The translations under genes were made by a program, and so were the position numbers. Below are positions 7,153-15,663 of a DNA stretch of 51,731 bases, in pieces. Location: contig NZ_BMJY01000018.1 of NCBI RefSeq assembly GCF_014643695.1, positions 1 to 51,731 of the forward strand. The letters are read 5' to 3'. The notes under the pieces are model-generated. The model was given only the letters and a program-made list of their open reading frames with translations. It was not told where the DNA came from and made no database searches. The stretch comes from Microbacterium album (lineage in GTDB: Bacteria; Actinomycetota; Actinomycetes; Actinomycetales; Microbacteriaceae). How positions within the stretch are numbered: position 1 is the stretch's first letter; every line of letters begins with the position of its first letter.

Positions 7153-7211
7153 GACCGCGCGAACTGGGCGCGCCCACCGCGCGCATCCGCCGCTTTCCCA
7201 GGTCATCGACC

Positions 7212-7217
7212 TAATGT
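7212..7217 (+). promoter_or_regulatory. -10 box of leaderless EEP gene
   Basis: TAATGT ends 6 nt before the GTG at 7224, giving a leaderless transcript. It lies 60 bp from the divergent -10 at 7147-7152. Confidence 0.5.
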
Positions 7218-7223
7218 CGAGGC

Positions 7224-8252
7224 GTGCTGCGCTTGCTCGGGTTCCTCACCGCGGCGTTGTTCGCTGTCGCGACCGCCGCCGTCACGTGGCCGCAGTTCTT
7301 CCGCCTCGAGCAGACGGCGCCGTTCGCGCAGATCGTCTCGCTCCGGGGCGTCATGGTCGCCGGCTTCGCGGGCCTGACGCTCGTCTTCCTGCTGTTCGCG
7401 ATCGCCCGCCCGCTGCGCGGCTTCGCCATGGTGATGGCGCTCGTCTCGGCGGTCGGCGCGATCGCCGGCGGCGTCACGCTGGGCATGCGCGGTTACGGCG
7501 CGTCGCTGCCCGCCGCGACCGATACGAGCATCCGCGTCATGACCTGGAACACCGCGGGCGAGGCCACGGGCGCCTACGACATCGCGCAGACGGCGGTCGC
7601 GATGGACGCCGACATCGTCGCGCTTCCCGAGACCGCCGAGCGGGTGGGCACCGAGGTCGCCGTGCAGATGCGGGAGCTGGGCCGCCCGATGTGGGTGCAC
7701 CACGTGCAGTACAACAAGGAGATCGAGCTCGGCCCGCACTCGTGGGTGACGACGATCCTGATCTCGCCCGAGCTCGGCGACTACGCGGTCATCCCGTCGT
7801 CCGACGACGGATCCAGCAACACGCAGCTGCTGCCGAGCGCCGTCGTGATGCCGGTGGACGGCACGGGCCCCACGGTCGTCGCGGTGCACGCCGTCGCGCC
7901 GCGACCCGCCTACATGGACGTGTGGCAGCAGGACCTGCGTTGGATCGCGGACCAGTGCCCCGCCGGTGCGAACGTCATCGTGGCGGGCGACTTCAACGCG
8001 ACACTCGACCACATGGCGTCCCTGGGCCTGGGCGGCGGCGACCTCGGCTACTGCCGCGACGCCGCCGCGACGACCGGGAACGGCGCGATCGGCACCTGGC
8101 CGACGGACGTTCCCGCGCTGCTGTCCGCACCGATCGACCACGTGATGCACTCCGAGCACTGGGAGGCGACCGGATCCGTCGTGCTCACGAACCTCGACGG
8201 CGCGGGCAGCGATCACCGTCCGCTCGTCGTGCAGCTCGAGCCCGTCGGCTGA
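7224..8252 (+). CDS. membrane-anchored endonuclease/exonuclease/phosphatase family protein
   Basis: The N-terminus has three membrane spans (about residues 2-22, 38-58 and 64-88). An EEP/DNase I-like domain of about 240 aa follows, probably outside the membrane. Fold motifs are VMTWNTAG (Asn), ALPETAE (Glu), VHAVAPRP (His), VAGDFNATLDH (Asp/Asn), APIDHVMHS and the terminal GSDHRPL (Asp/His). The set matches metal-dependent phosphodiesterases, but nucleic acid, lipid or phosphate-ester substrates cannot be told apart from sequence. The start is a leaderless GTG. Total 342 aa. The gene is monocistronic and convergent with the DUF3054 gene. Confidence 0.85.
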   Translation: MLRLLGFLTAALFAVATAAVTWPQFFRLEQTAPFAQIVSLRGVMVAGFAGLTLVFLLFAIARPLRGFAMVMALVSAVGAIAGGVTLGMRGYGASLPAATDTSIRVMTWNTAGEATGAYDIAQTAVAMDADIVALPETAERVGTEVAVQMRELGRPMWVHHVQYNKEIELGPHSWVTTILISPELGDYAVIPSSDDGSSNTQLLPSAVVMPVDGTGPTVVAVHAVAPRPAYMDVWQQDLRWIADQCPAGANVIVAGDFNATLDHMASLGLGGGDLGYCRDAAATTGNGAIGTWPTDVPALLSAPIDHVMHSEHWEATGSVVLTNLDGAGSDHRPLVVQLEPVG

Positions 8253-8264
8253 CCGGCACCGCTC

Positions 8265-8660
8265 TCAGCGGCGCTCGGCCCGGGCGGCGCGCACGCGGCG
8301 CGCGACGGCCAGGACGAGCCTCCAGCCCACCAGCGTCACCAGCAGCGTCACGGCCGCCACGATGACGAACGGCAGCGCCGTGCCCTGTCCCGACACGGCA
8401 CGCAGCAGCATCCCCCCGCCGAGCGTCACGAACCACACGACCAGTCCGGCGGCGATCCCGTCCGTCCGGCCCCGCAGCACCACGACCGCCGCGGATGCCA
8501 GCAGGAGCGACACGCCGAAGGGCCACAGCGCGCCCAGATAGCCGACCGGGTCGACCAGCGCCGCGTCGCCGTGCGTGTCGCGTCCCAGCGCCACGAACGC
8601 GATCACGAAGGCCAGGTCGATGCCCAGCGCCGTGAGCGGCTGACGGGTCGCGGAGTGCAT
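8265..8660 (-). CDS. DUF3054-like membrane protein
   Basis: This 131-aa protein has four predicted membrane helices (about residues 12-28, 42-63, 70-90 and 96-116) and a basic C-terminus (RRVRAARAERR). The pattern LAFVIAFVALGRDTHG near the N-terminus and the topology fit the actinobacterial DUF3054 family of unknown function. The ATG at 8660 sits 6 nt after TATGCT, so the mRNA is probably leaderless. It is divergent from the peptidase gene; the two promoters share about 70 bp. Confidence 0.75.
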   Translation of the reverse strand: MHSATRQPLTALGIDLAFVIAFVALGRDTHGDAALVDPVGYLGALWPFGVSLLLASAAVVVLRGRTDGIAAGLVVWFVTLGGGMLLRAVSGQGTALPFVIVAAVTLLVTLVGWRLVLAVARRVRAARAERR

Positions 8661-8666
8661 CGCTCC

Positions 8667-8672
8667 AGCATA
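8667..8672 (-). promoter_or_regulatory. -10 box of leaderless DUF3054 gene
   Basis: TATGCT followed by GGAGCG and then the ATG at 8660. The GGAG here lies in the discriminator and is too close to serve as a ribosome binding site. Confidence 0.5.
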
Positions 8673-8729
8673 CGAAAGCGGTCGCCGCGCACCCGGCGCC
8701 GTGTCAGCGGTCGGTGAGACACTGGAGGC

Positions 8730-10136
8730 ATGAGCGACACGACCGAGAGGACCGAGGCGGCCACGACCGAGGGCGTCGTCAATCGCCGTCAGCCCTATCC
8801 GCAGGGCTTCCTGGACACGATCTCCGAGGGATGGGCCGAGCGCCCCGAGCAGCTGCCCCCGCTGCGGGAGCAGGCGCCGTACGCCGCCGTGCGGCGGCGG
8901 GCCGTGTCGGAGGCGTTCCCCGGCAAGAGGCTCGTGATCCCGGCCGGCACGCTCAAGCAGCGCAGCAACGACACCGACTACCCCTTCCGCGTGCACTCGG
9001 CGTTCGCGCACCTGACCGGCTGGGCCGCGGACTCCGAACCCGGCGCCGTGCTCGTGTTCGACCCCGTCGACGGCGGGCACGACGTCACGCTGTACTTCCG
9101 CGAGCGCGCCGACCGCACGACCGCGGAGTTCTACTCGGATGCCGCCATCGGCGAGTTCTGGATCGGCCCTCGCCCGGCGCTTCCCGGCGTGGCGGGCGAG
9201 CTGGGCATCCCGACGGCTCACATCGACGCGTTCGAGACGCGCGAGGGCGATCTGGTCGTCGACGAGGATGCGGAGCTGACGCGCTTCCTCTCCGAGCTGC
9301 GCCTCCGGAAGGACGAGTACGAGATCGCGCAGCTGCGCCTGGCCGTGCAGGTGACCGCGGACGGATTCGACGACATCGTGCGCGAGCTGCCCCGCATCAT
9401 CGAGCACCCGCGGGGCGAGCGCGTCGTCGAGGGCGTGTTCCACCGGCGCGCGCGCAGCGACGGGAACTGGGAGGGCTACGACACGATCGCCGCGTCGGGC
9501 CCGCACGCGTGCTACCTGCACTGGACCCGCAACGACGGCGCCGTCCTCCCGGGAGACCTGATCCTGATCGACGCGGGCGCCGAGGTCGACAGCCTCTACA
9601 CAGCCGACATCACGCGCACGCTCCCCGTCAGCGGCACCTTCTCGCCCATCCAGCGCCGCATCTACGAGACGGTGCGCGAAGCCGCCGACGCCGCGTTCGG
9701 CGCCGCCCGGCCCGGAGCGAAGTTCCGGGAGGTGCACGAGGCCGCCATGGAGGTGCTCGCCCGGCGCACCGCGGAGTGGGGTCTGCTGCCGGTTACGGCC
9801 GAGGAGGCCCTGGACGGCGAGCGCGGCGGTCACCACCGCCGCTACATGGTGCACGGCACGAGTCACCACCTCGGCATCGACGTGCACGACTGCGCGCAGG
9901 CCCGTCGCGAGATGTACTACGACGGTGTCCTGGAACCCGGGATGGTCTTCACGATCGAGCCGGGCCTGTACTTCCAGATCGACGACCTGACGGTCCCGGA
10001 GGAGTACCGCGGCATCGGCGTGCGCATCGAAGACGACATCCTGATGACCGAGGACGGTCCCGTCAACCTCTCGGCCGGCATCCCCCGCACAGCGGACGAG
10101 GTGGAGGCGTGGATCAGCGGACGAAGCGTGCGATGA
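8730..10136 (+). CDS. pepP: Xaa-Pro aminopeptidase (M24B)
   Basis: The enzyme removes N-terminal residues before proline. An N-terminal creatinase-like domain (about 1-190) is followed by a pita-bread catalytic domain. Metal ligands appear in IDAGAEVDSLYTADITRT (two Asp), HGTSHHLGIDVHD (His), TIEPGLYF (Glu) and VRIEDDIL (Glu). The length of 468 aa is normal for PepP. The start ATG follows GGAGGC; a weak GACACT lies 6 nt upstream, so translation could be leaderless like its neighbours. The last 23 bp overlap the 3' end of the convergent hydrolase gene, which leaves no room for a terminator between them. Confidence 0.93.
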   Translation: MSDTTERTEAATTEGVVNRRQPYPQGFLDTISEGWAERPEQLPPLREQAPYAAVRRRAVSEAFPGKRLVIPAGTLKQRSNDTDYPFRVHSAFAHLTGWAADSEPGAVLVFDPVDGGHDVTLYFRERADRTTAEFYSDAAIGEFWIGPRPALPGVAGELGIPTAHIDAFETREGDLVVDEDAELTRFLSELRLRKDEYEIAQLRLAVQVTADGFDDIVRELPRIIEHPRGERVVEGVFHRRARSDGNWEGYDTIAASGPHACYLHWTRNDGAVLPGDLILIDAGAEVDSLYTADITRTLPVSGTFSPIQRRIYETVREAADAAFGAARPGAKFREVHEAAMEVLARRTAEWGLLPVTAEEALDGERGGHHRRYMVHGTSHHLGIDVHDCAQARREMYYDGVLEPGMVFTIEPGLYFQIDDLTVPEEYRGIGVRIEDDILMTEDGPVNLSAGIPRTADEVEAWISGRSVR

Positions 10137-10776
10137 GGGGCGCGAGTCGCGCGCCGATGACGTCGGCGCCGCGACGCTGTCCCTTCACCTCGAAGGAGTG
10201 GTTCGCGTCGGCGACCCACTCGACCGTCGCGTCCCGGCACGTCGCGACCACCTCGTCGAACTGCGAGCGCGGCTGGATGAACGGGTCGTTCTCGCCCGCG
10301 ACGAAGAGCTGGGGCTGATCGATCGCGGGGAGGTGCTCCGCGCGCGGCCGCTCGGGCTTGCCGGGCGGATGCAGCGGATAGCCGAGATACGCCAGGCCGG
10401 CGACTCCGAAACCTCCCTCAGCGGCCGCCATCGACGCCATCCTGCCGCCGTAGGACTTGCCCGCCGCCCAGACGGGCAGCCCCTCGCCGGCGGCGGACTC
10501 GACGACCGCGCGCCACGTCGCGACGGCGTCCGCGGGGCGTCCGGGCATGCGCCGCCCCGCCTCGACGTACGGGAAGTTGAAGCGCACGACGGTGAGACCC
10601 GCCGTGGCGAGGGCGCCCGCGAGTCCCGCGAGGAACGGATGCCGCATTCCGGCGCCCGCGCCGTGCGCGAGGCACACCACGGCCCGGGGCTCTGCGGCGT
10701 GGTCGATGAGGAGCGGTACCTCGGCCGACGCGCCCTTCGGCAGCGTGACGGAGACGCGCCGCGCTTCGTCCGTCAC
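10114..10776 (-). CDS. alpha/beta hydrolase (KANL3/Tex30-like)
   Basis: This 220-aa single-domain alpha/beta hydrolase has the oxyanion region AHGAGAGM, the nucleophile elbow AGKSYGGRM (Ser), a likely acid in VAGENDPFI (Asp) and the catalytic His in DANHSFE. AGKSYGGRM resembles the bacterial Tex30/KANL3-like hydrolases of unknown substrate. The ATG at 10776 overlaps the stop of the upstream membrane protein gene by 4 bp (ATGA), so the two are translationally coupled. Its 3' end overlaps the convergent peptidase by 23 bp. Confidence 0.85.
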   Translation of the reverse strand: MTDEARRVSVTLPKGASAEVPLLIDHAAEPRAVVCLAHGAGAGMRHPFLAGLAGALATAGLTVVRFNFPYVEAGRRMPGRPADAVATWRAVVESAAGEGLPVWAAGKSYGGRMASMAAAEGGFGVAGLAYLGYPLHPPGKPERPRAEHLPAIDQPQLFVAGENDPFIQPRSQFDEVVATCRDATVEWVADANHSFEVKGQRRGADVIGARLAPLIARFVR

Positions 10777-11408
10777 GCCCGGCCCCGGTCGTCTCCCCTG
10801 CCCTCGTCCTCGGGGGCGGCGCCCTCGGGACCCTCGGGGGCCTCCGCCTCAGGCGCGGGAGGCGTCGCGGGATCGATCCGCACGCCGTAGCGCGGCGGCT
10901 CGCTGAGCGACGGAGACGACGAGGGCGTCACCGGGCGCGGCGGCGCGGACGGCCCCAGCACGCGGCGTGCGGTGCCCACGCTGCGCGGCAGCACCGTCAC
11001 CTCGTAGTGATCGGCCGCGACCTGCATGACGCTCGCGAAGTCGCGACGCCGGCGCAGCAGCGCGTAGCTGATCAGGCGCACGAGCATCCCGATCGCGATG
11101 CCCACGAACATCATGCCGACGAACACCTGCATCGGGATGCCGGGAGACCAGATCACGACCATGGCGGCGAACAGCAATCCGAGCAGGACGCCGTTGACGG
11201 CCCCCGACCACGCCGCCTGGGCGTACCCGAGCCGGCCGGTGACCTTCTCGATCGACCGGAGCGCGGTGCCCACGATAGCGATGTCGGCGGCGGGCACCTC
11301 GGACGCGATGAGACGCGACACCGCCTTCTGCGCGGCCTCGTACTCCTTGAAGCTCGCGACGGTCTCGCCGACCTCGAACGTGCGCCCCATCCCGGCCATC
11401 ATGCTCAT
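10773..11408 (-). CDS. general stress protein 17M-like membrane protein
   Basis: The N-terminal 60 residues (GETVASFKEYEAAQKAVSRLI, then VPAADIAIVG) match the short ferredoxin-like stress domain seen in general stress protein 17M homologues. Two membrane helices follow (about 75-95 and 100-120), then a cytoplasmic segment and a proline/acidic low-complexity tail ending in DEGRGDDRGRA. Function is unknown; a role in stress adaptation is inferred only from the family name. The start at 11408 is preferred because GAGAAT lies 7 nt upstream (leaderless); an ATG at 11417 would add three residues. Its stop overlaps the hydrolase start. Total 211 aa. Confidence 0.8.
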   Translation of the reverse strand: MSMMAGMGRTFEVGETVASFKEYEAAQKAVSRLIASEVPAADIAIVGTALRSIEKVTGRLGYAQAAWSGAVNGVLLGLLFAAMVVIWSPGIPMQVFVGMMFVGIAIGMLVRLISYALLRRRRDFASVMQVAADHYEVTVLPRSVGTARRVLGPSAPPRPVTPSSSPSLSEPPRYGVRIDPATPPAPEAEAPEGPEGAAPEDEGRGDDRGRA

Positions 11409-11546
11409 GGGCGCCATTCTCGCACGCGCACCCCGCGGGCCCCTGGACGGCCCCGCGCCCCGCCCGCGCGCCCACGCTCCCGCCCGCTGTACCCCTGACG
11501 CGGCGCGGGGCCTCCGGCGCCGCGGCCGCGCGCAGGGCCGCGCGAC

Positions 11547-11552
11547 TACTCT
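11547..11552 (+). promoter_or_regulatory. -10 box of leaderless PRC/MgtE_N/CBS gene
   Basis: TACTCT ends 6 nt before the ATG at 11559; no ribosome binding site intervenes. Confidence 0.5.
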
Positions 11553-11558
11553 GGGACC

Positions 11559-12851
11559 ATGAGCACCCAGAGGGTTTTCGTGGCACGCCTGGCCGGCTGC
11601 CCCGTCTTCGACCCCGCCGGAGACCGGCTCGGCAAGGTGCGCGACGTCGTGGTCGTCTACCGCAGCAACGCGGCGCCCCGCGTCATCGGCCTCGTGTGCG
11701 AAATCCCGGGACGCCGTCAGGTGTTCGTCTCGATCGGGCGCGTCACCTCGATCTCGTCCAGCCAGGTCATCACGACCGGTCTCATCAACGTGCGTCGCTT
11801 CCAGCCCAGGGCCGACGAGGTGCGCGTGCTGGCGGAGGTCGTCGGCCGGCGGGTCCACTTCGTCGACGGCAGCGGATCCGCCGTGATCGAGGACGTCGCG
11901 ATCGAGCCGAACCGCGTGGGCGACTGGGCCATCGGGCAGCTCTTCCTGAGGAAGCCCAAGACCAGCGCGTCACCGTTCGCGAAGGGGCCGACGACGTTCG
12001 CCGCGTGGAACGAGGTGCGCGAGCAGCACACCCCGGGCCAGGCGCAGTCGGCGGAGGCCCTCGCGGCGAGCTTCGCGGAACTGCATCCCGCGGACCTCGC
12101 CAACACGCTCCTGGATCTGCCGGAGGAGCGCATGATCGAGGTCGCGGAGGAGCTCTCGGACGAGCGGCTCGCGGACGCGCTCGAGGAGATGCCCGAGGAC
12201 GAGCAGGTGCACATCCTGGAGAAGCTCGGCGATGAGCGCGCCGCGAACGTGCTCGACGCCATGGAGCCCGACGACGCCGCCGACCTGCTCGCCGAGTTCG
12301 CGCCGCAGCGCTCCGAGGAGCTGCTGCAGCTCATGGAGCCCGACGAGGCGGAGGACGTGCGCATGCTGCTGCGCTACGGCCCCGACACCGCGGGCGGCCT
12401 CATGACGACCGAACCGATCATCATGTCGGCCGATGCGACGATCGCCGAGGCGCTGGCGCTCATCCGACGCCACGAGCTGCACCCGGCCCTCGCCGCGAGC
12501 GTGTTCGTCACGCTGCCGCCGTACGAGACGCCGACCGGCCGCTTCCTCGGCGCCGTGCACTTCCAGCGCATGCTGCGCTACCCGCCGCACGAGCGCGTGG
12601 GCGCGATCCTCGACGACACGCTCGAGCCGGTGACCGTGACGGCCACGGCGGCCGAGGTCGCGCGCCTGCTGGCCAGCTACGACCTCGTCTCGCTGCCCGT
12701 CGTGGATCAGGCGCGGCGCCTGGTCGGAGCCATCAGCGTCGACGACATGCTGGACTACCTGCTGCCCGACGACTGGCGTTCGCACGACGCGGGCGCGCCG
12801 CTGCCGCCCGCTCCCACGACCGGCACGATCCCGACGATCGGACGCGGCTGA
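11559..12851 (+). CDS. PRC-barrel / MgtE_N / CBS protein lacking a membrane domain
   Basis: This 430-aa soluble protein has, in order, two PRC-barrel-like segments (about 1-140, VFDPAGDRLGKVRDVVV), an MgtE intracellular N domain (about 165-270, with repeats such as LHPADLANTLLDL, EEMPEDEQ and MEPDDAADLLAEF), and a CBS pair (about 285-415). In MgtE these parts gate a Mg2+ channel, but here the five-helix pore is absent, so it is at most a Mg2+ or nucleotide sensor or regulator. The same architecture occurs next to mrp in M. tuberculosis (Rv1232c region). It overlaps the next gene by one base, so an operon with DUF1003 and mrp is likely. Confidence 0.88.
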   Translation: MSTQRVFVARLAGCPVFDPAGDRLGKVRDVVVVYRSNAAPRVIGLVCEIPGRRQVFVSIGRVTSISSSQVITTGLINVRRFQPRADEVRVLAEVVGRRVHFVDGSGSAVIEDVAIEPNRVGDWAIGQLFLRKPKTSASPFAKGPTTFAAWNEVREQHTPGQAQSAEALAASFAELHPADLANTLLDLPEERMIEVAEELSDERLADALEEMPEDEQVHILEKLGDERAANVLDAMEPDDAADLLAEFAPQRSEELLQLMEPDEAEDVRMLLRYGPDTAGGLMTTEPIIMSADATIAEALALIRRHELHPALAASVFVTLPPYETPTGRFLGAVHFQRMLRYPPHERVGAILDDTLEPVTVTATAAEVARLLASYDLVSLPVVDQARRLVGAISVDDMLDYLLPDDWRSHDAGAPLPPAPTTGTIPTIGRG

Positions 12852-13402
12852 TGTCGCCGCGCGAGACCGCCCGCCCCGAGGCGGTGCGGGGCCGGAAGCC
12901 GCGCCTGGCCTCCGCCGGTCCCGCACGGGACCGGGACCGGTTCGGACGCGCCACGGAGTGGATCGCGCGGGCGATGGGAACCCCCGCGTTCCTGATCGGG
13001 CTGACGCTGTTCTGCCTCCTCTGGATGCTGTGGAACTCGCTCGCCCCCGAGGCGTGGCGCTTCGACTCCTCGGCGCTGGGGTTCACCGCGCTCACGCTCG
13101 CGCTCTCGCTCCAGGCGTCGTACGCCGCGCCGCTCATCCTGCTCGCCCAGAACCGGCAGGACGACCGGGACCGCGTGCAGATGGAGCAGGACCGGCAGCG
13201 CGCCGAGCGCAACCTCGCCGACACGGAGTACCTCGCACGCGAGATCGTCGCGCTGCGCCTCGCCCTGGGTGACCTGGAGCAGCGCGTCGTGAGCCGGGAA
13301 GCCCTGCGCGAAGAGCTACGGGAGGAGCTCCGCGGGCTCCTGGTGGAGCTCGACGCGCGAGCCGATCGGGACGCGGCGCCGCCGCGGGACGAGCGCGGAT
13401 GA
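12851..13402 (+). CDS. DUF1003 membrane protein
   Basis: This 183-aa protein has a basic N-terminal tail (about 1-35), two membrane helices (about 47-68 and 78-98) and a long charged coiled coil (about 100-165, NRQDDRDRVQMEQDRQRAER and EELREELRGL). The arrangement, including NRQDDRDR just after helix 2, is that of DUF1003. Function is unknown. It starts within the stop of the upstream gene (TGATG), and its own stop overlaps mrp by 4 bp (ATGA), so the three are translationally coupled. The coiled coil suggests a partner-binding or oligomerising role. Confidence 0.88.
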   Translation: MSPRETARPEAVRGRKPRLASAGPARDRDRFGRATEWIARAMGTPAFLIGLTLFCLLWMLWNSLAPEAWRFDSSALGFTALTLALSLQASYAAPLILLAQNRQDDRDRVQMEQDRQRAERNLADTEYLAREIVALRLALGDLEQRVVSREALREELREELRGLLVELDARADRDAAPPRDERG

Positions 13403-14547
13403 GCGACCTCGCCGAGCGCGTCCGCGCGGCCGTCGGCGCCGTCGCGGACCCCGAGCTGCGCCGCCCCCTCTCCGAGCTCGACATGGTGCGCGCCGTCGAG
13501 TCCGACGGCTCCGACGTGCGCGTGCAGATCGCACTGACGATCGTCGGGTGCCCGGCCGCCGACCGCATCGAGGCCGACGTGCGCCGCGCCGCGGCATCCG
13601 TCGAGGGGGTCGGATCCGTCGCGGTCGACCTCGGGGTCATGACGCCCGCCGAGCGGCAGGCGCTCACGGCCCGGCTGCGCCCGGCCCGGGTCATGCCGTT
13701 CGGACCCGACTCGCTCACGCGCGTGATCGCCGTGACCAGCGGCAAGGGCGGCGTCGGCAAGTCCACGGTCACCGCGAACCTCGCCGTCGCGCTGGCCCAG
13801 CGGGGCCTGGCCGTGGGGCTGATCGACGCCGACGTGCACGGGTTCTCGATCCCGCCGCTGCTGGGGCTGGCGAAGGACGGCGAGATCGCCCAGCCCACGC
13901 GCGTCGACCAGCTCATGCTGCCGCCCGTCGCGCACGGGGTGAAGACCATCTCGATCGGGATGTTCCTGCAGAGCGGCGACGGCGCCGCCGGCGGCCGCCA
14001 GGGCGCGGTCGCGTGGCGGGGCCCCATGCTGCACCGCACCGTGCAGCAGTTCCTCACCGACGTGTACTTCGGCGACCTGGACGTGCTGCTGCTCGACATG
14101 CCGCCCGGCACGGGCGACGTGGCCATCTCGGTGGGGCAGCTGCTCCCCCACGCCGACGTGCTCGTGGTCACCACCCCGCAGGCCGCGGCGTCGGACGTCG
14201 CCGTGCGCAGCGGTCTCGTCGCTCGTCAGACGGGTCAGCGCGTGATCGGGGTCGTGGAGAACATGGCGTCGATGACGCTGCCCGACGGCACGGCGCTCGA
14301 CCTGTTCGGCTCGGGCGGCGGCGCCGAGGTGGCCGCGGCCCTGTCCGCCGCCGGAGACGAGGTGACCGTGCTCGCGTCCATCCCCCTCAGCCCCGCGCTG
14401 CGAGCGGACGGCGACGCCGGCGAGCCCGTCGTGGTGGCACACCCCGGGGACGCGGCCGCCGCCGAGATCGTCCGCCTCGCCGAGCGCATCGCCGCCGAGC
14501 CGCGCCGTCTCGCGGGCCGTCGGCTTCCGGTCGCGCCCGTCCGCTGA
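13399..14547 (+). CDS. mrp: Mrp/ApbC/NBP35-family Fe-S carrier P-loop ATPase
   Basis: The product holds and passes on Fe-S clusters. An N-terminal MIP18/DUF59 domain (about 1-95, with the conserved Cys in IVGCPAADR) precedes the deviant Walker A SGKGGVGKST and the ParA/Mrp fold with DADVHGFS and LLLDMPPGTGD. The paired CxxC found in eukaryotic NBP35 is not visible in the C-terminal half, which instead reads VVENMASMTLPDGT; this is seen in other actinobacterial members. Length 382 aa, normal. It is the last gene of the coupled trio and converges with tatB after 19 bp. Confidence 0.92.
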   Translation: MSDLAERVRAAVGAVADPELRRPLSELDMVRAVESDGSDVRVQIALTIVGCPAADRIEADVRRAAASVEGVGSVAVDLGVMTPAERQALTARLRPARVMPFGPDSLTRVIAVTSGKGGVGKSTVTANLAVALAQRGLAVGLIDADVHGFSIPPLLGLAKDGEIAQPTRVDQLMLPPVAHGVKTISIGMFLQSGDGAAGGRQGAVAWRGPMLHRTVQQFLTDVYFGDLDVLLLDMPPGTGDVAISVGQLLPHADVLVVTTPQAAASDVAVRSGLVARQTGQRVIGVVENMASMTLPDGTALDLFGSGGGAEVAAALSAAGDEVTVLASIPLSPALRADGDAGEPVVVAHPGDAAAAEIVRLAERIAAEPRRLAGRRLPVAPVR

Positions 14548-14566
14548 TCGCTCCCCACGGGTGGGG

Positions 14567-14947
14567 TCAGGTCGCCTCGGAGTCGAAGGGCGGCGGCGCA
14601 TCCGCGGAGAAGAGCTCGTAGGCGACGGGCGGCCGCCGCGGCGGAGCGACTGCGGCGGCGACGGCCGGCGAGGGCGCGGAGGGAGGCGGGGTGTCCTCCA
14701 GGAGCGCCTCTCGGATGATCCGGCGCGGGTCGTACTGGCGCGGGTCGAGCTTGCGCCAGTCGACCTCGTCGAACTCGTCGCCCATCTCCTCGCGCACCCG
14801 CGTGCGCGCCCCCTGCGCGAAGTCCCGCGCGCGCTTGACGAACTGCGCCAGCAGCTCGGCATACCGGGGCAGCCGCTCCGGACCGATGAGGAGAGCGGCG
14901 ATCACGCCGATCACCAGCACCTTCTCGAAGGTGAGCCCGAAGAACAT
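14567..14947 (-). CDS. tatB: Sec-independent protein translocase TatB
   Basis: TatB forms the twin-arginine signal receptor with TatC. One N-terminal membrane helix (FGLTFEKVLVIGVIAALLIGP) is followed by the hinge GPERLPRYAELL and an amphipathic helix (about 25-60, QFVKRARDFAQG), then a proline-rich disordered tail with QYDPRRIIREAL. The 126-aa length fits actinobacterial TatB. An ATG start at 14947. The gene is divergent from the O-methyltransferase. In M. tuberculosis the corresponding interval between the methyltransferase (Rv1220c) and tatB (Rv1224) holds sigE, rseA and htrA; here only 78 bp separate them. Confidence 0.88.
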   Translation of the reverse strand: MFFGLTFEKVLVIGVIAALLIGPERLPRYAELLAQFVKRARDFAQGARTRVREEMGDEFDEVDWRKLDPRQYDPRRIIREALLEDTPPPSAPSPAVAAAVAPPRRPPVAYELFSADAPPPFDSEAT

Positions 14948-14996
14948 GGATTCAGCGTACCGGCCGCGCCTGCGCGTTCCCCGCGCCGCCGAACCG

Positions 14997-15002
14997 TAGG
15001 CT
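14997..15002 (+). promoter_or_regulatory. -10 box of O-methyltransferase gene
   Basis: TAGGCT followed by GGAGGC predicts a start near 15009. An ordinary AGGAGG at 15015-15020 then serves the TTG start. Confidence 0.45.
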
Positions 15003-15025
15003 GGAGGCCGATTCAGGAGGTTCCA

Positions 15026-15655
15026 TTGAGCGACCAGGACGCGATCGCGCGCTTCGCGCGCGAGACCGTGATCGAGCCAGATCACATCGCCCGCGCCCGC
15101 CTCCATGCCCTCGAGCTGGGAGCCGCCCCCGTCAGCGCGGGCGTCGGCGCGCAGTGCGCCGTCATCGCCGCCGCGAGCGCCGCCCGCTCGATCATCGAGA
15201 TCGGCACGGGCGCCGGCGTGTCCGGCCTGTGGCTGCTGCGCGGCGCGCCGCGGGCGGTCCTCACGACGATCGACAACGAGCCCGAGCACCTCGGCGCGGC
15301 GCGCCAGGGCTTCACCCACGCCAAGGTGCCGTCATCGCGCGTGCGCATGATCACGGGCCGCGCCGCGGACGTGCTTCCCCGCATGAACGAGGCGTCCTAC
15401 GACATCGTGCTCGTCGACGCCGATCCCGAGAACGTCATCGACTATGTCGCGCACGGCCTGCGGCTCGCGCGGGCGGGCGGCACGGTCCTGGTGCCGCGCG
15501 TGCTCAACGCGCGGGTCGCCGATCCCGTGCAGCGCGACCCGCTCACGGTTGCGTACCGCACCCTGCTGCAGGAGACGCAGTCCTCCCCCGCCGTGATCCC
15601 GGCGCTGTCCACGACCGGCGAGGGCCTGCTGCAGCTCACCACGGTCACGGAGTGA
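15026..15655 (+). CDS. SAM-dependent O-methyltransferase (class I, Rv1220c-like)
   Basis: This 209-aa member of the catechol/caffeoyl-CoA O-methyltransferase-type family shows the SAM-binding motif IIEIGTGAGVSGLWLL, the acidic motif TTIDNEPEH, the motif DIVLVDADPENV and a motif near GGTVLVPRVL. The substrate is unknown. The TTG start is set by a strong AGGAGG 5 nt upstream, and the family N-terminus (FARETVIEPDHIARAR) begins just after. It corresponds in position and family to Rv1220c of M. tuberculosis, which is adjacent to the sigE locus. A perfect hairpin terminator follows 8 bp after the stop. Confidence 0.9.
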   Translation: MSDQDAIARFARETVIEPDHIARARLHALELGAAPVSAGVGAQCAVIAAASAARSIIEIGTGAGVSGLWLLRGAPRAVLTTIDNEPEHLGAARQGFTHAKVPSSRVRMITGRAADVLPRMNEASYDIVLVDADPENVIDYVAHGLRLARAGGTVLVPRVLNARVADPVQRDPLTVAYRTLLQETQSSPAVIPALSTTGEGLLQLTTVTE

Positions 15656-15663
15656 CCGCGCAC

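Noticed and set aside
8718..8729. Leaderless start of the peptidase gene
   Set aside because: The hexamer GACACT lacks the first T of TANNNT; kept only as a possibility.
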